Source: Actinopolymorpha sp. NPDC004070
Lineage (GTDB): Bacteria > Actinomycetota > Actinomycetes > Propionibacteriales > Actinopolymorphaceae
Length of the DNA: 64,000 nt
NCBI RefSeq assembly: GCF_040610475.1
Contig: NZ_JBEXMJ010000012.1
Span: forward strand, 62,001-126,000
Direction of reading: 5' to 3'
The notes below the pieces were generated by a model. That model was not told the origin of the DNA. It saw nothing but the letters and a program-made list of their open reading frames with translations, and did not search any database. How positions within the stretch are numbered: position 1 is the first letter of the stretch; every line of letters begins with the position of its first letter. A program made the translations under genes and the position numbers. Of the stretch, positions 9,611-18,584 are shown in pieces.

Positions 9611-9727
9611 CAGGCTGCAACCGACAGAAAACACGTTGTCCACAAGGCGCCCCCGAAGAAACGCCGATCGGCTACCTGTGGACAAAAACCTGGCACCGGC
9701 CGAGCGGCGAAAACACCCGGTGCACCG

Positions 9728-10282
9728 TCAGCCGCGAACTTCTTCGTCCGTACGGTCCCAGATTCGACCGGTGGCCCAGGCGTACTCCCACGCCTGGATG
9801 TCCGGCGGCTCGATGCCCAGGCCGGTGAGGATCGCGCAGACCTGTTCGCGGTGGTGGTTGGCGTGGTTGAGAGCCTGGGCGATGAAGACGCCGGCGCGAC
9901 ACGCACGTAGACCGTCGTCGACGATCACGACGCGTTCGACATCGATCGGTGCGGCGAGTACGCCTTCCCAGACCTGCTCGGCGTCGGTCGCCCAGCCGGC
10001 GAGCGTCGCGAGGTCGACCCTGCCCTCGGTGCCGTTCCCGCCACTGTCGACTCCGTTCGGAGGGCGATCGACCCATCCGAGCTCGCGTCCAGCCAGCCGT
10101 CGTACGTAACTGCCGTCGCAGGTCACGATGTGATGCAGGGTGGCGAGAATGCCGCCGAAGGTGCCGACCCCAGTTGCCTGCACCAGTTGGTCCTCGGTGA
10201 GGTTCTGTGCCTGGCAGAAGGCGATCAGTTGCCTCGTCGCCCACGTGTTGTGACGTACCGCGTCGAACAGGATCTCGTTCAC
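9728..10282 (-). CDS. DinB family protein
   Basis: 184-aa four-helix-bundle protein of the DinB/YfiT superfamily. The metal-ligand pattern expected for the family is present: a His in the second helix (LATLHHIVTCDGSYVRRL) and the paired His in ALNHANHHREQVCAILTGLG near the C-terminus. Relatives are metal-dependent thiol transferases using bacillithiol or mycothiol, or are uncharacterised damage-inducible proteins. GTG 10282 has GGGAG a few bases upstream. It is followed on the same strand, 129 bp downstream, by the DUF222/HNH gene, which has its own promoter. Confidence 0.85.
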   Translation of the reverse strand: MNEILFDAVRHNTWATRQLIAFCQAQNLTEDQLVQATGVGTFGGILATLHHIVTCDGSYVRRLAGRELGWVDRPPNGVDSGGNGTEGRVDLATLAGWATDAEQVWEGVLAAPIDVERVVIVDDGLRACRAGVFIAQALNHANHHREQVCAILTGLGIEPPDIQAWEYAWATGRIWDRTDEEVRG

Positions 10283-10446
10283 GATCGCTCCCGGTGTCTG
10301 CGGTGGAGCGCGTGGCCACAGCCACGCGCCGGACGGGTGCGCGGATGGTACTTCGCCACCCGCGTTGATCTCCTCTGCTTTTCCACCTTGACCACCGGTC
10401 GGCCAGGGCCTACTGCTGAGGGCGTACGACCGACAAGGAGGGCCTG

Positions 10447-10854
10447 ATGGGGCTCGACCCGAACTACCCTGCCGTCACGATGAACGACCCGAACGGACAC
10501 GTGCCGGTCTACAACCAGGACCACATGGTCATCGGCACTCTCGGCCCCACTCCCTACGAGTCGCCTTCGGTCAACGTCACCTGCCGGCTCAAGAAGTGGG
10601 ACGACGCGTACTGGTACCGCCTGCTGAACCCCGACGGGTGGCCTCTCCCGGCGACGAGCGCGTACGTGTCCGCCGACGAGACGCACGACCTCAACCCGGG
10701 CCAGCCCTATCCGATCCCCGATTGTTCCGACGGCAGCTGCCTGTCCACCGTCCGACGGTTCGTTGGGCTGGTGCTGGCTGCACTCGGTGCGGTCACCGGC
10801 GCGGGCGTCCTCTGGCGTCGTCGTCGCCGCTCCACAGGTCGAGGAAGCGGCTGA
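10447..10854 (+). CDS. hypothetical protein with C-terminal membrane anchor
   Basis: 135 aa, not recognised. The ATG follows a strong ribosome-binding site (AAGGAGG at 10436-10442, 4 nt away), which supports it as a real gene. Residues 1-100 are soluble, Asp/Pro/Tyr-rich, with two Cys close together (DCSDGSC). They are followed by one hydrophobic helix (FVGLVLAALGAVTGAGVLW) and an Arg-rich tail. There is no signal peptide, so it is either tail-anchored or N-out with the basic tail inside. Its 3' end overlaps the convergent MocR gene by 62 bp. Confidence 0.65.
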   Translation: MGLDPNYPAVTMNDPNGHVPVYNQDHMVIGTLGPTPYESPSVNVTCRLKKWDDAYWYRLLNPDGWPLPATSAYVSADETHDLNPGQPYPIPDCSDGSCLSTVRRFVGLVLAALGAVTGAGVLWRRRRRSTGRGSG

Positions 10855-12247
10855 GCGTCGGCTGGTACGCACTGCCGGCGGGCGCGCCGTAGCCGACGAC
10901 GAGGGCCTGTTCCCTCACCCGGCCGGGGTCATACCAGTAGTCACCGAGACCGTTCAACGCGATGCCGAGGCTTCGTGCCCGCGCCAGGACGTCGGATTCG
11001 GTACGTCCCAGGTCGAGGGGGACCACCGCGTGCAGGCCGGCGGCGATCCCCGTCGGTGGCGGCCCGCCGCGTTCTCGCAGACCGGCGACGAGCAGGTCGC
11101 GGCGTCGGCGGTAGGACTGGCGCAGGAGCCGCAGATGGCGGTCGAGGTCCCCGCGTTCGATGAGGTCGGCGAGGACGAGTTGGTCCAGTACGCCGCTGCC
11201 ACGGTCGGCCAGGGACTTGGCCTCGCCCAGCGGCTCGACGAGCCAACCGGGCAGAGCGAGCCAGCCGAGGCGGAGCGCCGGGGAAAGAGTCTTGCTCGCC
11301 GTACCGACGTAGACGACCCGGTCCGGGTCGAGGGCCTGTACCGCGCCCACCGGCTGGCGGTCGTACCGGAACTCGCCGTCGTAGTCGTCCTCGACGACGA
11401 TCGCGCCGGTACGCCCGGCCCAGTCGACCAGCCGGGTCCGGCGAGCCGGCGCGAGCGTGACCCCGAGCGGGTACTGGTGAGCCGGTGTGGTGACCACCGC
11501 GGCGACGTCGAGTCCGCGCAGGACGTCGACCCGCAGCCCGTCGTCGTCGCACGGAACCGCGACGACCCGCAGCCCGGCCGCCTCGGCGATACGGCGGTAG
11601 CGCGGGGCGCACGGATCCTCCATCGCCACCGCCTTTGCGCCACGGCTGCGCAGCACCCGGCAGAGCAGGTCGAGCGCCTGGGTGTAGCCGCTGCACACGA
11701 GCATCCGGTCCGGTCGGGTTCTCACCTCGCGGGCACGGCCGAGGTAGCCGGCGAGCGCACGCCGCAGGTGGAGGTGCCCGAACGGATCGCCGTACCCGAA
11801 CGCCCCGGTCGCCGCGCCCCGCAGCACCCGCCGGGTCGCCGCCGCCCACGCCTGACGCGGGAAACTCGCCGGATCGGGCCAGCCGGCGCGCAGGTCCCAG
11901 CGTTCGGTGGGTACGGGGTCGCCGCCCGCCTCCTCCGAGGCGAGGACGTCCGGACGCCACCGCACCCGAGTGGGCGCTCCCTGCCGGGCGGCGAGGTATC
12001 CCTCGGCCGTCAGTTGTGCGTACGCCGCCGTCACCGTGCCGCGCGCGACCTCCAGGTCCGCGGCCAGCGTCCGGGTCGACGGCAACGACGTGCCGACCCG
12101 CAGCCTTCCGGACCTGATCGCCTCCCGCAGCGCGGCCTCCAGCCCGTGCCTCAGCCCCTGGGAACGGTCGAGGTGCAGGACCAGATCCAGGCTCGGGCCG
12201 CCGTCGGACGGCGGCCGCGCCTGCGTACTGGACCACTCGGTTGACAT
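10793..12247 (-). CDS. MocR/PdxR-type transcriptional regulator (GntR HTH + aminotransferase fold)
   Basis: 484 aa. The N-terminal winged helix (about 25-95) contains the GntR-type LPSTRTLAADLEVARGTVTA. The rest is a fold-type I PLP aminotransferase domain, with the Schiff-base Lys in VYVGTASKTLSPALRLGW and the PLP-ring Asp in VVEDDYDGEFRYDRQ. MocR proteins bind PLP or PLP-adducts and commonly control a divergent target gene. Here the target is probably the PNPOx-family gene that starts 46 bp away, suggesting control linked to vitamin B6. The link to pyridoxal metabolism is inference from family and context. Confidence 0.9.
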   Translation of the reverse strand: MSTEWSSTQARPPSDGGPSLDLVLHLDRSQGLRHGLEAALREAIRSGRLRVGTSLPSTRTLAADLEVARGTVTAAYAQLTAEGYLAARQGAPTRVRWRPDVLASEEAGGDPVPTERWDLRAGWPDPASFPRQAWAAATRRVLRGAATGAFGYGDPFGHLHLRRALAGYLGRAREVRTRPDRMLVCSGYTQALDLLCRVLRSRGAKAVAMEDPCAPRYRRIAEAAGLRVVAVPCDDDGLRVDVLRGLDVAAVVTTPAHQYPLGVTLAPARRTRLVDWAGRTGAIVVEDDYDGEFRYDRQPVGAVQALDPDRVVYVGTASKTLSPALRLGWLALPGWLVEPLGEAKSLADRGSGVLDQLVLADLIERGDLDRHLRLLRQSYRRRRDLLVAGLRERGGPPPTGIAAGLHAVVPLDLGRTESDVLARARSLGIALNGLGDYWYDPGRVREQALVVGYGAPAGSAYQPTLSRFLDLWSGDDDARGRPRR

Positions 12248-12251
12248 CGAA

Positions 12252-12278
12252 CTGGAGCATATCCGTGAGCCAATCCAG
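12252..12278. promoter_or_regulatory. candidate MocR operator between divergent genes
   Basis: The 46-bp gap between the MocR gene and the PNPOx gene contains the inverted pair CTGGA (12252-12256) and TCCAG (12274-12278), separated by 17 bp. It lies over a minus-strand TATGCT (12256-12261) that could be the MocR -10 box and just upstream of the PNPOx -10 box. The arms are only 5 bp, so the evidence is modest. Confidence 0.3.
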
Positions 12279-12281
12279 GCT

Positions 12282-12287
12282 TAGCGT
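12282..12287 (+). promoter_or_regulatory. leaderless -10 box of the PNPOx-family gene
   Basis: TAGCGT ends 6 nt before the GTG start at 12294; no ribosome-binding site is seen. Confidence 0.5.
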
Positions 12288-12293
12288 TGTGGC

Positions 12294-12971
12294 GTGACCA
12301 GCCATCGCGACCCGATCAGCTCGACGAGCCGGACGAGACTTCGCCGCAAGCCGGACAGAGGCCGCTTCGACCGGGCGAGCATCGAACGCATCCTCGACGA
12401 GGGATTCGTCTGCCACGTCGGTGTGGTGGACGTCCAGACGCCCCGGGTGATCCCGACCTGCTATGGCCGGGCCGCCGATCTCCTGTACCTGCATGGTTCG
12501 ACCGGGAGCACGCTGCTCCGTGCTCTCGCCGCCGGGACCCCCCTGTGCGTCACCGTCACCCTTGTCGACGGCCTCGTGCTCGCGCGCACCCAGCGCACCC
12601 ATTCGGTCAACTACCGTTCGGTGGTGATCTACGGGCAAGCCAGGCTTGTCAGCGACCCGAACGAGAAGGCACGTGGGCTCGCCGCCATCGTCGAGCACGT
12701 CGTACCCGGCCGGGCCGCAGACGTACGGCCGCCCAACCGCCGGGAGCTCGCCGAAACCCACGTCCTGGCGATCGGGATCGACGAGGCGTCCGCCAAGGTA
12801 CGCAGCGGCCCACCACTGGACGGCCTGGAAGATCTCGAACTGCCCGTGTGGGCAGGGGAACTGCCGCTGCGCACCGTTGCCGATGAGCCGGTGCCGGACC
12901 CGTCCACACCTGCAGTCCTGCGGGCCGGTCCGCCTGTCTATGTCCGTGACTATCGCCGGCCCGGAGGATGA
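12294..12971 (+). CDS. pyridoxamine 5'-phosphate oxidase-family FMN-binding protein
   Basis: 225 aa, split-barrel flavin-binding fold. The opening GFVCHVGVVDVQTPRVIPTC is typical of the actinobacterial PNPOx-like subfamily that begins with strand 'hVGVxxxGxPxVxP'. The central part includes LVDGLVLARTQRTHSVNYRS and SVVIYGQARLV. These proteins bind FMN or F420; true PNPOx activity is not assured. Divergent transcription from a MocR regulator suggests it is that regulator's target. GTG 12294 fits a leaderless start. Confidence 0.85.
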   Translation: MTSHRDPISSTSRTRLRRKPDRGRFDRASIERILDEGFVCHVGVVDVQTPRVIPTCYGRAADLLYLHGSTGSTLLRALAAGTPLCVTVTLVDGLVLARTQRTHSVNYRSVVIYGQARLVSDPNEKARGLAAIVEHVVPGRAADVRPPNRRELAETHVLAIGIDEASAKVRSGPPLDGLEDLELPVWAGELPLRTVADEPVPDPSTPAVLRAGPPVYVRDYRRPGG

Positions 12972-13024
12972 TGCCGGCCCGCCGCGGCCCGCCCGTCGCG
13001 GTCGGGACCTGTCGGCGGCCTCCG

Positions 13025-13030
13025 TAGAAT
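13025..13030 (+). promoter_or_regulatory. leaderless -10 box of recQ
   Basis: TAGAAT is followed by a 7-nt spacer and then the recQ ATG at 13038, which matches the leaderless pattern. The -35 region is poor. Confidence 0.55.
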
Positions 13031-13037
13031 CCGACGG

Positions 13038-14876
13038 ATGGACTCCCTCCCCGACGTGCAGACCGAATCGCCGCTGGCGGTGCTCCGGCGAATCTTCGGC
13101 TACGACACCTTCCGGGGCGAGCAGCGGGAGATCATCGAGCACGTCGTCGCCGGTGGGGACGCTCTCGTGTTGATGCCCACCGGCGGGGGCAAGTCCCTGT
13201 GCTACCAGATTCCGGCGCTGGTGCGGTCAGGTGTCGCCGTCGTCGTCTCACCGTTGATCGCGTTGATGCAGGACCAGGTTGACGCGTTGACAGCGGTCGG
13301 GGCGCGGGCCGGTTTCCTCAACTCGACGCAGGGCCTGGCCGAACGTCGCCGGGTCGAGGCGGCGTTCGTCGCCGGCGAGCTCGACCTGCTCTACCTGGCG
13401 CCCGAGGCACTGGGCAGTCGGGCGACGGTCAACCTGCTCGACCGTGGCGCCATCGGGTTGTTCGCCATCGACGAGGCGCACTGCGTGGCGCAGTGGGGGC
13501 ACGACTTCCGCCCCGACTACCTGGCGCTGTCCATGCTGCACGAGCGCTGGCCCGACGTACCCCGGATCGCCCTGACCGCCACCGCGACCACCGCGACCGC
13601 CGCCGAGATCGCCACCCGGCTGGACCTGACGGCGGCCCGGCACTTCGTGGCCAGCTTCGACCGGCCCAACATCCAGTACCGCATCGTGCCGAAGCGGGAG
13701 CCGCGTAAGCAGTTGCTCGACCTGCTGCGCACCGAGCACCCAGGGGACGCCGGCATCGTGTACTGCCTGTCCCGCGCGTCCGTCGACAAGACCGCCGAGT
13801 TCCTGGTGCGCAACGGCGTCACCGCGTTGCCCTACCACGCGGGCCTGGACGCGGCCACCCGCGCCACCAACCAGCAGCGGTTCCTGCGCGAGGACGGTCT
13901 GGTGATGGTGGCCACCATCGCCTTCGGGATGGGCATCGACAAGCCCGACGTACGCTTCGTCGCCCATCTCGACCTGCCCAAGTCCGTCGAGGGCTACTAC
14001 CAGGAGACCGGCCGCGCCGGCCGGGACGGGCTGCCGTCCACCGCCTGGCTGGCCTACGGTCTCCAGGACGTCGTCCAGCAGCGCAAGATGATCGAGTCCT
14101 CCGACGGCGATCCGGCCCGCCGGCGGGTGCTTGCCGCCCACCTGGACGCCATGCTCGCGCTCTGTGAGACCGTCGACTGCCGCCGGGTCCAACTACTGCG
14201 TTACTTCGGCCAGGACGGCTCGCCGTGCGGCAACTGCGACACCTGCCTCACCCCGCCGGAGTCCTGGGACGGCACCGTCCCGGCGCAGAAACTGCTGTCG
14301 ACCGTCCTGCGGTTGCAGCGCGAGCGCAACCAGAAGTTCGGTGCCGGGCAGTCCATCGACATTCTGCTCGGCCGGCACACCGACAAGGTCAAACAGTACG
14401 ACCACGACTCGCTCACCGTGTTCGGCATCGGCGGCGAGCTGTCCGAGGCCGGATGGCGTGGCGTGGTGCGGCAACTGCTCGCCCAGGGACTGCTCGCGGT
14501 CGAGGGCGACTACGGCACGCTGGTGCTCACTCCTGGCAGCGCCGAGGTACTGAGCCGCCGTCGTACGGTGTTGATGCGACGTGAGCCCGAGCGGCCGACG
14601 TCCCCTTCCCGGGCGGCGAGGGCCCGGTCCGCGGGCACCGCGGCCGTCGAGTTGCCCGCCGACGCCGAGCCGGTGTTCGAGCGGCTCCGCGCCTGGCGGG
14701 CGGCCGCCGCCAAGGAGCAGGGAGTCCCGGCGTACGTGGTGTTCCACGACGCGACACTGCGGCAGATCGCCGCCGATCCGCCGACGACGCTGGCTGACCT
14801 GTCCCAGGTCAGCGGGGTGGGAGAGAACAAGCTGGCGAAGTACGGCGAGCAACTCCTCGCCGTCCTCACCGGCTGA
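13038..14876 (+). CDS. recQ: ATP-dependent DNA helicase RecQ
   Basis: 612-aa 3'-5' superfamily 2 helicase for recombinational repair and fork restart. The order of motifs is complete: Walker A in [17 protein letters not shown] (about 48-64), DEAH box in [20 protein letters not shown] (about 145), and motif VI in [15 protein letters not shown]. The RecQ-specific zinc site (Cys ligands in [16 protein letters not shown] and SPCGNCDTC) and winged helix follow. A C-terminal HRDC domain begins at about 535 ([20 protein letters not shown]). Length is normal for bacterial RecQ. A short basic linker (about 515-530) joins the winged helix and HRDC. Confidence 0.97.
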   Translation: MDSLPDVQTESPLAVLRRIFGYDTFRGEQREIIEHVVAGGDALVLMPTGGGKSLCYQIPALVRSGVAVVVSPLIALMQDQVDALTAVGARAGFLNSTQGLAERRRVEAAFVAGELDLLYLAPEALGSRATVNLLDRGAIGLFAIDEAHCVAQWGHDFRPDYLALSMLHERWPDVPRIALTATATTATAAEIATRLDLTAARHFVASFDRPNIQYRIVPKREPRKQLLDLLRTEHPGDAGIVYCLSRASVDKTAEFLVRNGVTALPYHAGLDAATRATNQQRFLREDGLVMVATIAFGMGIDKPDVRFVAHLDLPKSVEGYYQETGRAGRDGLPSTAWLAYGLQDVVQQRKMIESSDGDPARRRVLAAHLDAMLALCETVDCRRVQLLRYFGQDGSPCGNCDTCLTPPESWDGTVPAQKLLSTVLRLQRERNQKFGAGQSIDILLGRHTDKVKQYDHDSLTVFGIGGELSEAGWRGVVRQLLAQGLLAVEGDYGTLVLTPGSAEVLSRRRTVLMRREPERPTSPSRAARARSAGTAAVELPADAEPVFERLRAWRAAAAKEQGVPAYVVFHDATLRQIAADPPTTLADLSQVSGVGENKLAKYGEQLLAVLTG

Positions 14877-14920
14877 CCGTGCCTGCTGCCGACGGGCAGA
14901 ACGGGGTCGGGAATCCGTCG

Positions 14921-16291
14921 TCAGCCGACCTTCGGCACAGCACGCAGGCCGAAGTGGGCGTACACCGATCCGTCCTCCAGCGTCGAGAACGCCACCGGTG
15001 TCCACGACCTCGCGTCCGCCTGCCGGGTGAGGAACAGGTCCTTCTCCACCGGCACCAGGACGTACTCCTCGACCGGTTGGTCGACCACCTCCGCCAGCGC
15101 GTCGGTGGCACTGACCCTGGCCACCAGGCCGCGGTCCTCCACGGTGAGCTCGACCCGGCGGCCGACGGTGGCGTACGTCCCGGCGTACGCGGTGAGGTCG
15201 AGGTCGACGGGCACGTCGGGTGGCGTCGGCCGCGGCGGCAGCGCGAGATCGCAGAACTCCGCGAGCAGCCCGTCGAACAGCTCCTGGTAGAGGTCCTCGG
15301 CCCGGCCGCCGTTGGTGAGCAGGGCGATCGCCACCCCGGCGTCCGGCACCACCCGCAGGAACGACGACTGCCCGATCGTCCCGCCGTCGTGGCCGAACGC
15401 CCGGCGCCCGTTCCAGTCGTACAGCGCCCAGCCGAGACCCCAGCCCGCCGCGGTCGAGCCGCGGTGCAGGAGCACCGAGCGGGTGCGCATCGCGGCGACC
15501 GAGGCGTCGGTGAGCACCTCCCGGCCGTTCACACCGAGCCCGCCGTCCAGGTGCACCCTGGCCATGCCGACCACGTCCCGGGCCGTCGCGCACAGGGTGC
15601 TCCCGGCCGGTGCGGTGGAAGGGGGCAGCTGCCACCGGGCGACGAGGGTGGGTGGCCGGTCGCCGTCGACGTCGTGGCCGTACGCCACTCGGAACCGCAA
15701 CGCGTCCTCGGGCAGTGACACGGTCTCGTGCAGCCCGGCCGGCTCGAGCAGCCGGGTCCGCAGCGCCTCCCGCCAGGGCTGGCCGGTGAGGCGTTCGACG
15801 ATCCGGCCGGCCAGCACGAACCCGGTGTTGCAGTACGACATGAGCGCACCGACCGGGTGGACGAGCCCGAGGTCGGCGCAGGTCTCGGCGTACTTCGCGA
15901 CCGCGTCGTCGCCCCTGCCGGTGTCGACGAAGTGGTCGCCTGGAATGCCGCTGGTGTGGGTGAGCAGGTGACGGACCGTGATTCTGCTGAGCGCGTCGGC
16001 GTCGGCCAGCCGCAGCTCGGGCAGAACGGTCGCGACCAGTTGGTCGAGGTCGAGCAGATGTTCGTCGACCAGCCGCATCACCAGCGTGGTGGTGAAGATC
16101 TTGGTGATGGACCCGATCTGGAAGACCGAGGCAGGGGTGGCCGTCACACCTGCCTCGACGTTCAGGGTGCCGGAGGCCGCGGTCGACACGTCACCGTCGG
16201 CGAGAACGGCGAGCGACGCCCCGGGAACTCCGTGTCGGCGCACCAGCTCGTCCAGGCGTTGCTGCCACTCCACGAAACGTCTACCGGGCAT
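14921..16291 (-). CDS. serine hydrolase, beta-lactamase fold with C-terminal barrel domain
   Basis: About 456 aa. The catalytic SxxK is SITK in VFQIGSITKIFTTTLVMRL, the YxN motif is YCN in LMSYCNTGFVLAGRIVERL, and GHDGG stands in for the KTG box. The last 110 residues (from about PDVPVDLDLTAYAGTYATVG) form a separate beta-rich, lipocalin-like domain seen in several peptidases of this family. No signal peptide. ATG 16291 is chosen over 16303 because GGAG sits 6 nt before it. It converges on recQ, with a 44-bp gap. The substrate is unknown; only distantly related to the hydrolase at 2840. Confidence 0.87.
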   Translation of the reverse strand: MPGRRFVEWQQRLDELVRRHGVPGASLAVLADGDVSTAASGTLNVEAGVTATPASVFQIGSITKIFTTTLVMRLVDEHLLDLDQLVATVLPELRLADADALSRITVRHLLTHTSGIPGDHFVDTGRGDDAVAKYAETCADLGLVHPVGALMSYCNTGFVLAGRIVERLTGQPWREALRTRLLEPAGLHETVSLPEDALRFRVAYGHDVDGDRPPTLVARWQLPPSTAPAGSTLCATARDVVGMARVHLDGGLGVNGREVLTDASVAAMRTRSVLLHRGSTAAGWGLGWALYDWNGRRAFGHDGGTIGQSSFLRVVPDAGVAIALLTNGGRAEDLYQELFDGLLAEFCDLALPPRPTPPDVPVDLDLTAYAGTYATVGRRVELTVEDRGLVARVSATDALAEVVDQPVEEYVLVPVEKDLFLTRQADARSWTPVAFSTLEDGSVYAHFGLRAVPKVG

Positions 16292-16605
16292 GGGGCACTC
16301 CATTCGGTCGACAGATGAGGAAAGCGTAATAAATGAAGAGGGTCTGCTTCAGCCGCTCAAAGAACTCCAGATGCGGACGTTCGCCGATGAGGGTCGCGCC
16401 GCGTTGCAACCGGGGTCACGCACAACGACACGGGCGGCAGGGGAGGAAAAGGACCTTGAGGCCAGGGACGTTCGACTACTCCGAATGGGGACATCGGTAG
16501 CAGCCCGGACGGAGGGATCAGCGGGACCCTCTATGGACCTAGTTCACGTCTGGCAGAAAGAGGGCGTCATGTCCGCCGAAGGCGCATCCGGGCAGAGGCG
16601 TCCCC
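16292..16605. other. intergenic region between divergent genes
   Basis: About 314 bp without a supported gene. It must hold promoters for the divergent serine hydrolase and Acg-like genes. A 16-codon ORF (16569-16619) preceded by AGAGGG overlaps the Acg-like start, but nothing else supports it. An imperfect GGACCTTGAGGCC at 16451-16463 distantly resembles a DevR/DosR box, of interest only because Acg proteins are DosR-regulated in mycobacteria. Confidence 0.4.
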
Positions 16606-17550
16606 ATGATCGCGCGTGAACTCGACGCGACCGAACGCGAACTTCTCGTCCGCGCCGCGATCCTGGCACCGAGTGCGGACGAGGTCCGGCCGTGGCGGTT
16701 CGGCGTCGACGGCGACACCGTCGACGTGAACCTGGATGCCGGCGGGCAGTCCGACGGTCACTTCGCAGGCTCCGGCTCCGGTTCCGGCTCAGGCAGACGG
16801 CGGGTGATGGTCGGCGTCGGTGCGGCGCTGTTCAACCTCAGGGTCGCGGCGGCGGCGCTGGCGCGGGGGACGACCACGAGGCTGCTTCCTGACCCGGGCC
16901 GGCCGGAGCTGCTCGCGCAGGTGCGGGTCTGGCCCGGGCCGGGCACGGAAGTCTGCCTGGCCGGGCTTCTCCTCCATCTGTACCGACCACGGCCGGGCCG
17001 GCGTTCGTACGCCGACCGCCCGATCCCGCCCGCGATCCGGCGGGAGCTGGAACGCGCGGCGGCCACGGAGGGAGCGACCCTGAGCTGGGCGGACGACGGA
17101 CACCGCGAGAGGCCGTGGGGCCCGGCCGGGTACGGCTGCCAGGACGGCGTACTGGCCGGTAGTCCGTATCAACCGTCGTACGAGGACCACTGGACGCGGG
17201 CGGTTCTGACCACGTCCGCCACGTCGAGCACAGCAAACGCCGGCCCGCGCGACTGGCTGGTCGCGGGGCAGGCGCTGCAGAGGGTGTTGCTGGTGGCAGC
17301 CCGGCACGGACTGTCGGGTTCGGCGTTCGGTGAACTCGGCGGCTTCGACGAGCTCGGCGGGTTCGGCGGGTTCGGAGGGTTCGGCGACCTTGGCGAGTCG
17401 GCGGGCTGGCAGGGCACGTTCGGACTGTCACACCGACCGTGTACCGGCGGGCCCGCTCACGTCGGACTGCGGCTCGGTTGGGGACCGTCGATCACGCGTA
17501 CGACAACCCGCCCACTCGCGGACTTCGTGGCCGACGACCTGTGCTCGTGA
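16606..17550 (+). CDS. Acg-like (nitroreductase-fold) FMN-binding protein
   Basis: 314 aa. The start ELLVRAAILAPSADEVRPWRF follows the layout of Acg/Rv2032-type proteins, where the segment is 'RAAxxAPSxHNTQPWRF'; here the HNTQ is replaced by DEVR. The second hallmark, MVGVGAALFNLRVAAAALAR followed by TTRLLPDPGRPELLAQVRVW, is also present. Acg proteins are flavin-sequestering members of the nitroreductase superfamily linked to dormancy and stress. Oddities are a Gly/Ser run (SGSGSGSG) near residue 60 and a Gly/Phe-rich repeat (GGFDELGGFGGFGGFGDLG) at about 245-263. The altered motif makes FMN binding less certain. Confidence 0.75.
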   Translation: MIARELDATERELLVRAAILAPSADEVRPWRFGVDGDTVDVNLDAGGQSDGHFAGSGSGSGSGRRRVMVGVGAALFNLRVAAAALARGTTTRLLPDPGRPELLAQVRVWPGPGTEVCLAGLLLHLYRPRPGRRSYADRPIPPAIRRELERAAATEGATLSWADDGHRERPWGPAGYGCQDGVLAGSPYQPSYEDHWTRAVLTTSATSSTANAGPRDWLVAGQALQRVLLVAARHGLSGSAFGELGGFDELGGFGGFGGFGDLGESAGWQGTFGLSHRPCTGGPAHVGLRLGWGPSITRTTTRPLADFVADDLCS

Positions 17551-17556
17551 GCGACC

Positions 17557-18420
17557 TCAGCTCAGGCCCTTCCCGGCCGCCCACTGCTTCGCGACCTCCC
17601 ACAGCTGGGCGTCGTCGACCGCGGTGCCGGGACCGGGATCGGGGCCCGGGTCCGGGCCGGGGTCGGGGGTGACGAGGGCCCAGGTCGGAACGGTGACGTC
17701 ACCGTCCTGGGACAACAGCCACTTCAGGTCGTCGGACTTCAGGTAGCCGATCCCGTCGACGCCCCAACTCGTGCTCCAGGAGTTGGTGAGGGTGTAGGTG
17801 CCGGTGTCCACGTCCAGGCCGTTCACCACGAGCTCGTGACCACCGGCGATCCCGGAGGAGCGGTCGACCGGGATCAGCCCCTCGGAGTCGGGCTCGAACA
17901 TGCTGTTCATCCACACGATGCCGATCATCACCGGCGCCGTTTGCAGCGCGGCGTTCATCGCGTCCAGGCTGAACGCGTGTTGGTACGACGTGGCCAGCCC
18001 GAGCGCCTTCAGCGCCTTGGCCACACCGAGTCCGGACGATCCGGTGTCGTCGGGCGGGTAACTGCCGGAGAACTCGTCCAGCCGTGTCGCCAGCGAGTAC
18101 AGGCGTACGGCGAAGTCCTCGTTCAGAGGGTACGAACCCGCGGTGAACGTCCCCTGCGACGCGGCGGCGGCTGCGGCGGTGATGTCGACCTTCACCAGGC
18201 CCTGCCGCGCGGTGGAGTCGGTGCCGAGGAGGCCGGTGCCGGCGTTTCCCGTGCACGACCCCAGGGTCCCCTGGTCCAGGATGTCGATGCGACGGCCCCA
18301 GTGGACGGTCTTGATGGCGGAGCGGGGGAGGACACCGACTGCGAAGGCCAGCGATCGTTCGTCGTGCTCGACGTTGCGGCCGAGCCGGGGATCCTGGCGG
18401 TCGTACTCGTAGAGGTCCAT
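17557..18420 (-). CDS. papain-like (C1 family) cysteine peptidase
   Basis: 287 aa. The papain triad is visible in order: DQGTLGSCTGNAG, containing the oxyanion Gln and nucleophile Cys at about residue 56; GGHELVVNG with the catalytic His at about 195; and TNSWSTSWGVDGIGYL with the Asn. There is no signal peptide or propeptide, so the product may be cytosolic or exported by another route. A PDPGPDPGPDPGPG tether at about 253-266 leads to a short helical tail (DDAQLWEVAKQWAAGKGL) that might be a docking element. GGAAGG precedes the ATG. It converges with the Acg-like gene, with only 6 bp between stops. Substrate unknown. Confidence 0.85.
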   Translation of the reverse strand: MDLYEYDRQDPRLGRNVEHDERSLAFAVGVLPRSAIKTVHWGRRIDILDQGTLGSCTGNAGTGLLGTDSTARQGLVKVDITAAAAAASQGTFTAGSYPLNEDFAVRLYSLATRLDEFSGSYPPDDTGSSGLGVAKALKALGLATSYQHAFSLDAMNAALQTAPVMIGIVWMNSMFEPDSEGLIPVDRSSGIAGGHELVVNGLDVDTGTYTLTNSWSTSWGVDGIGYLKSDDLKWLLSQDGDVTVPTWALVTPDPGPDPGPDPGPGTAVDDAQLWEVAKQWAAGKGLS

Positions 18421-18584
18421 CAGAGCCTGCCTTCCACGGATGTGCGGGGAAGCGGAAGTTGTGGCGTCAAACGGTGAACTACAGGAACGGACCCAGATAC
18501 AACGATGTCAGGGTACGTCCGAAACCGCGCCCGGTCGCCGGTTCGACCCAAATCCGCCACCCGTCACAGCCGCCGGAGGGGTGG

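Noticed and set aside
7808..9910. 700-aa open frame antisense to the DUF222/HNH gene
   Set aside because: It mirrors the low-complexity linker of the real gene and lacks a domain or ribosome-binding site.
10447..10854. Sortase substrate reading of the LPATS segment in the small anchored protein
   Set aside because: The motif is about 30 residues before the membrane helix and is not followed by the usual helix and basic tail spacing; no signal peptide is present.
16451..16463. GGACCTTGAGGCC as a DevR/DosR box for the Acg-like gene
   Set aside because: Only partial agreement with the known consensus, and no dormancy regulon genes are nearby.
16569..16619. 16-codon ORF overlapping the Acg-like start
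   Set aside because: A ribosome-binding-site-like AGAGGG precedes it, but the product (MSAEGASGQRRPHDRA) has no features and no conservation can be shown.
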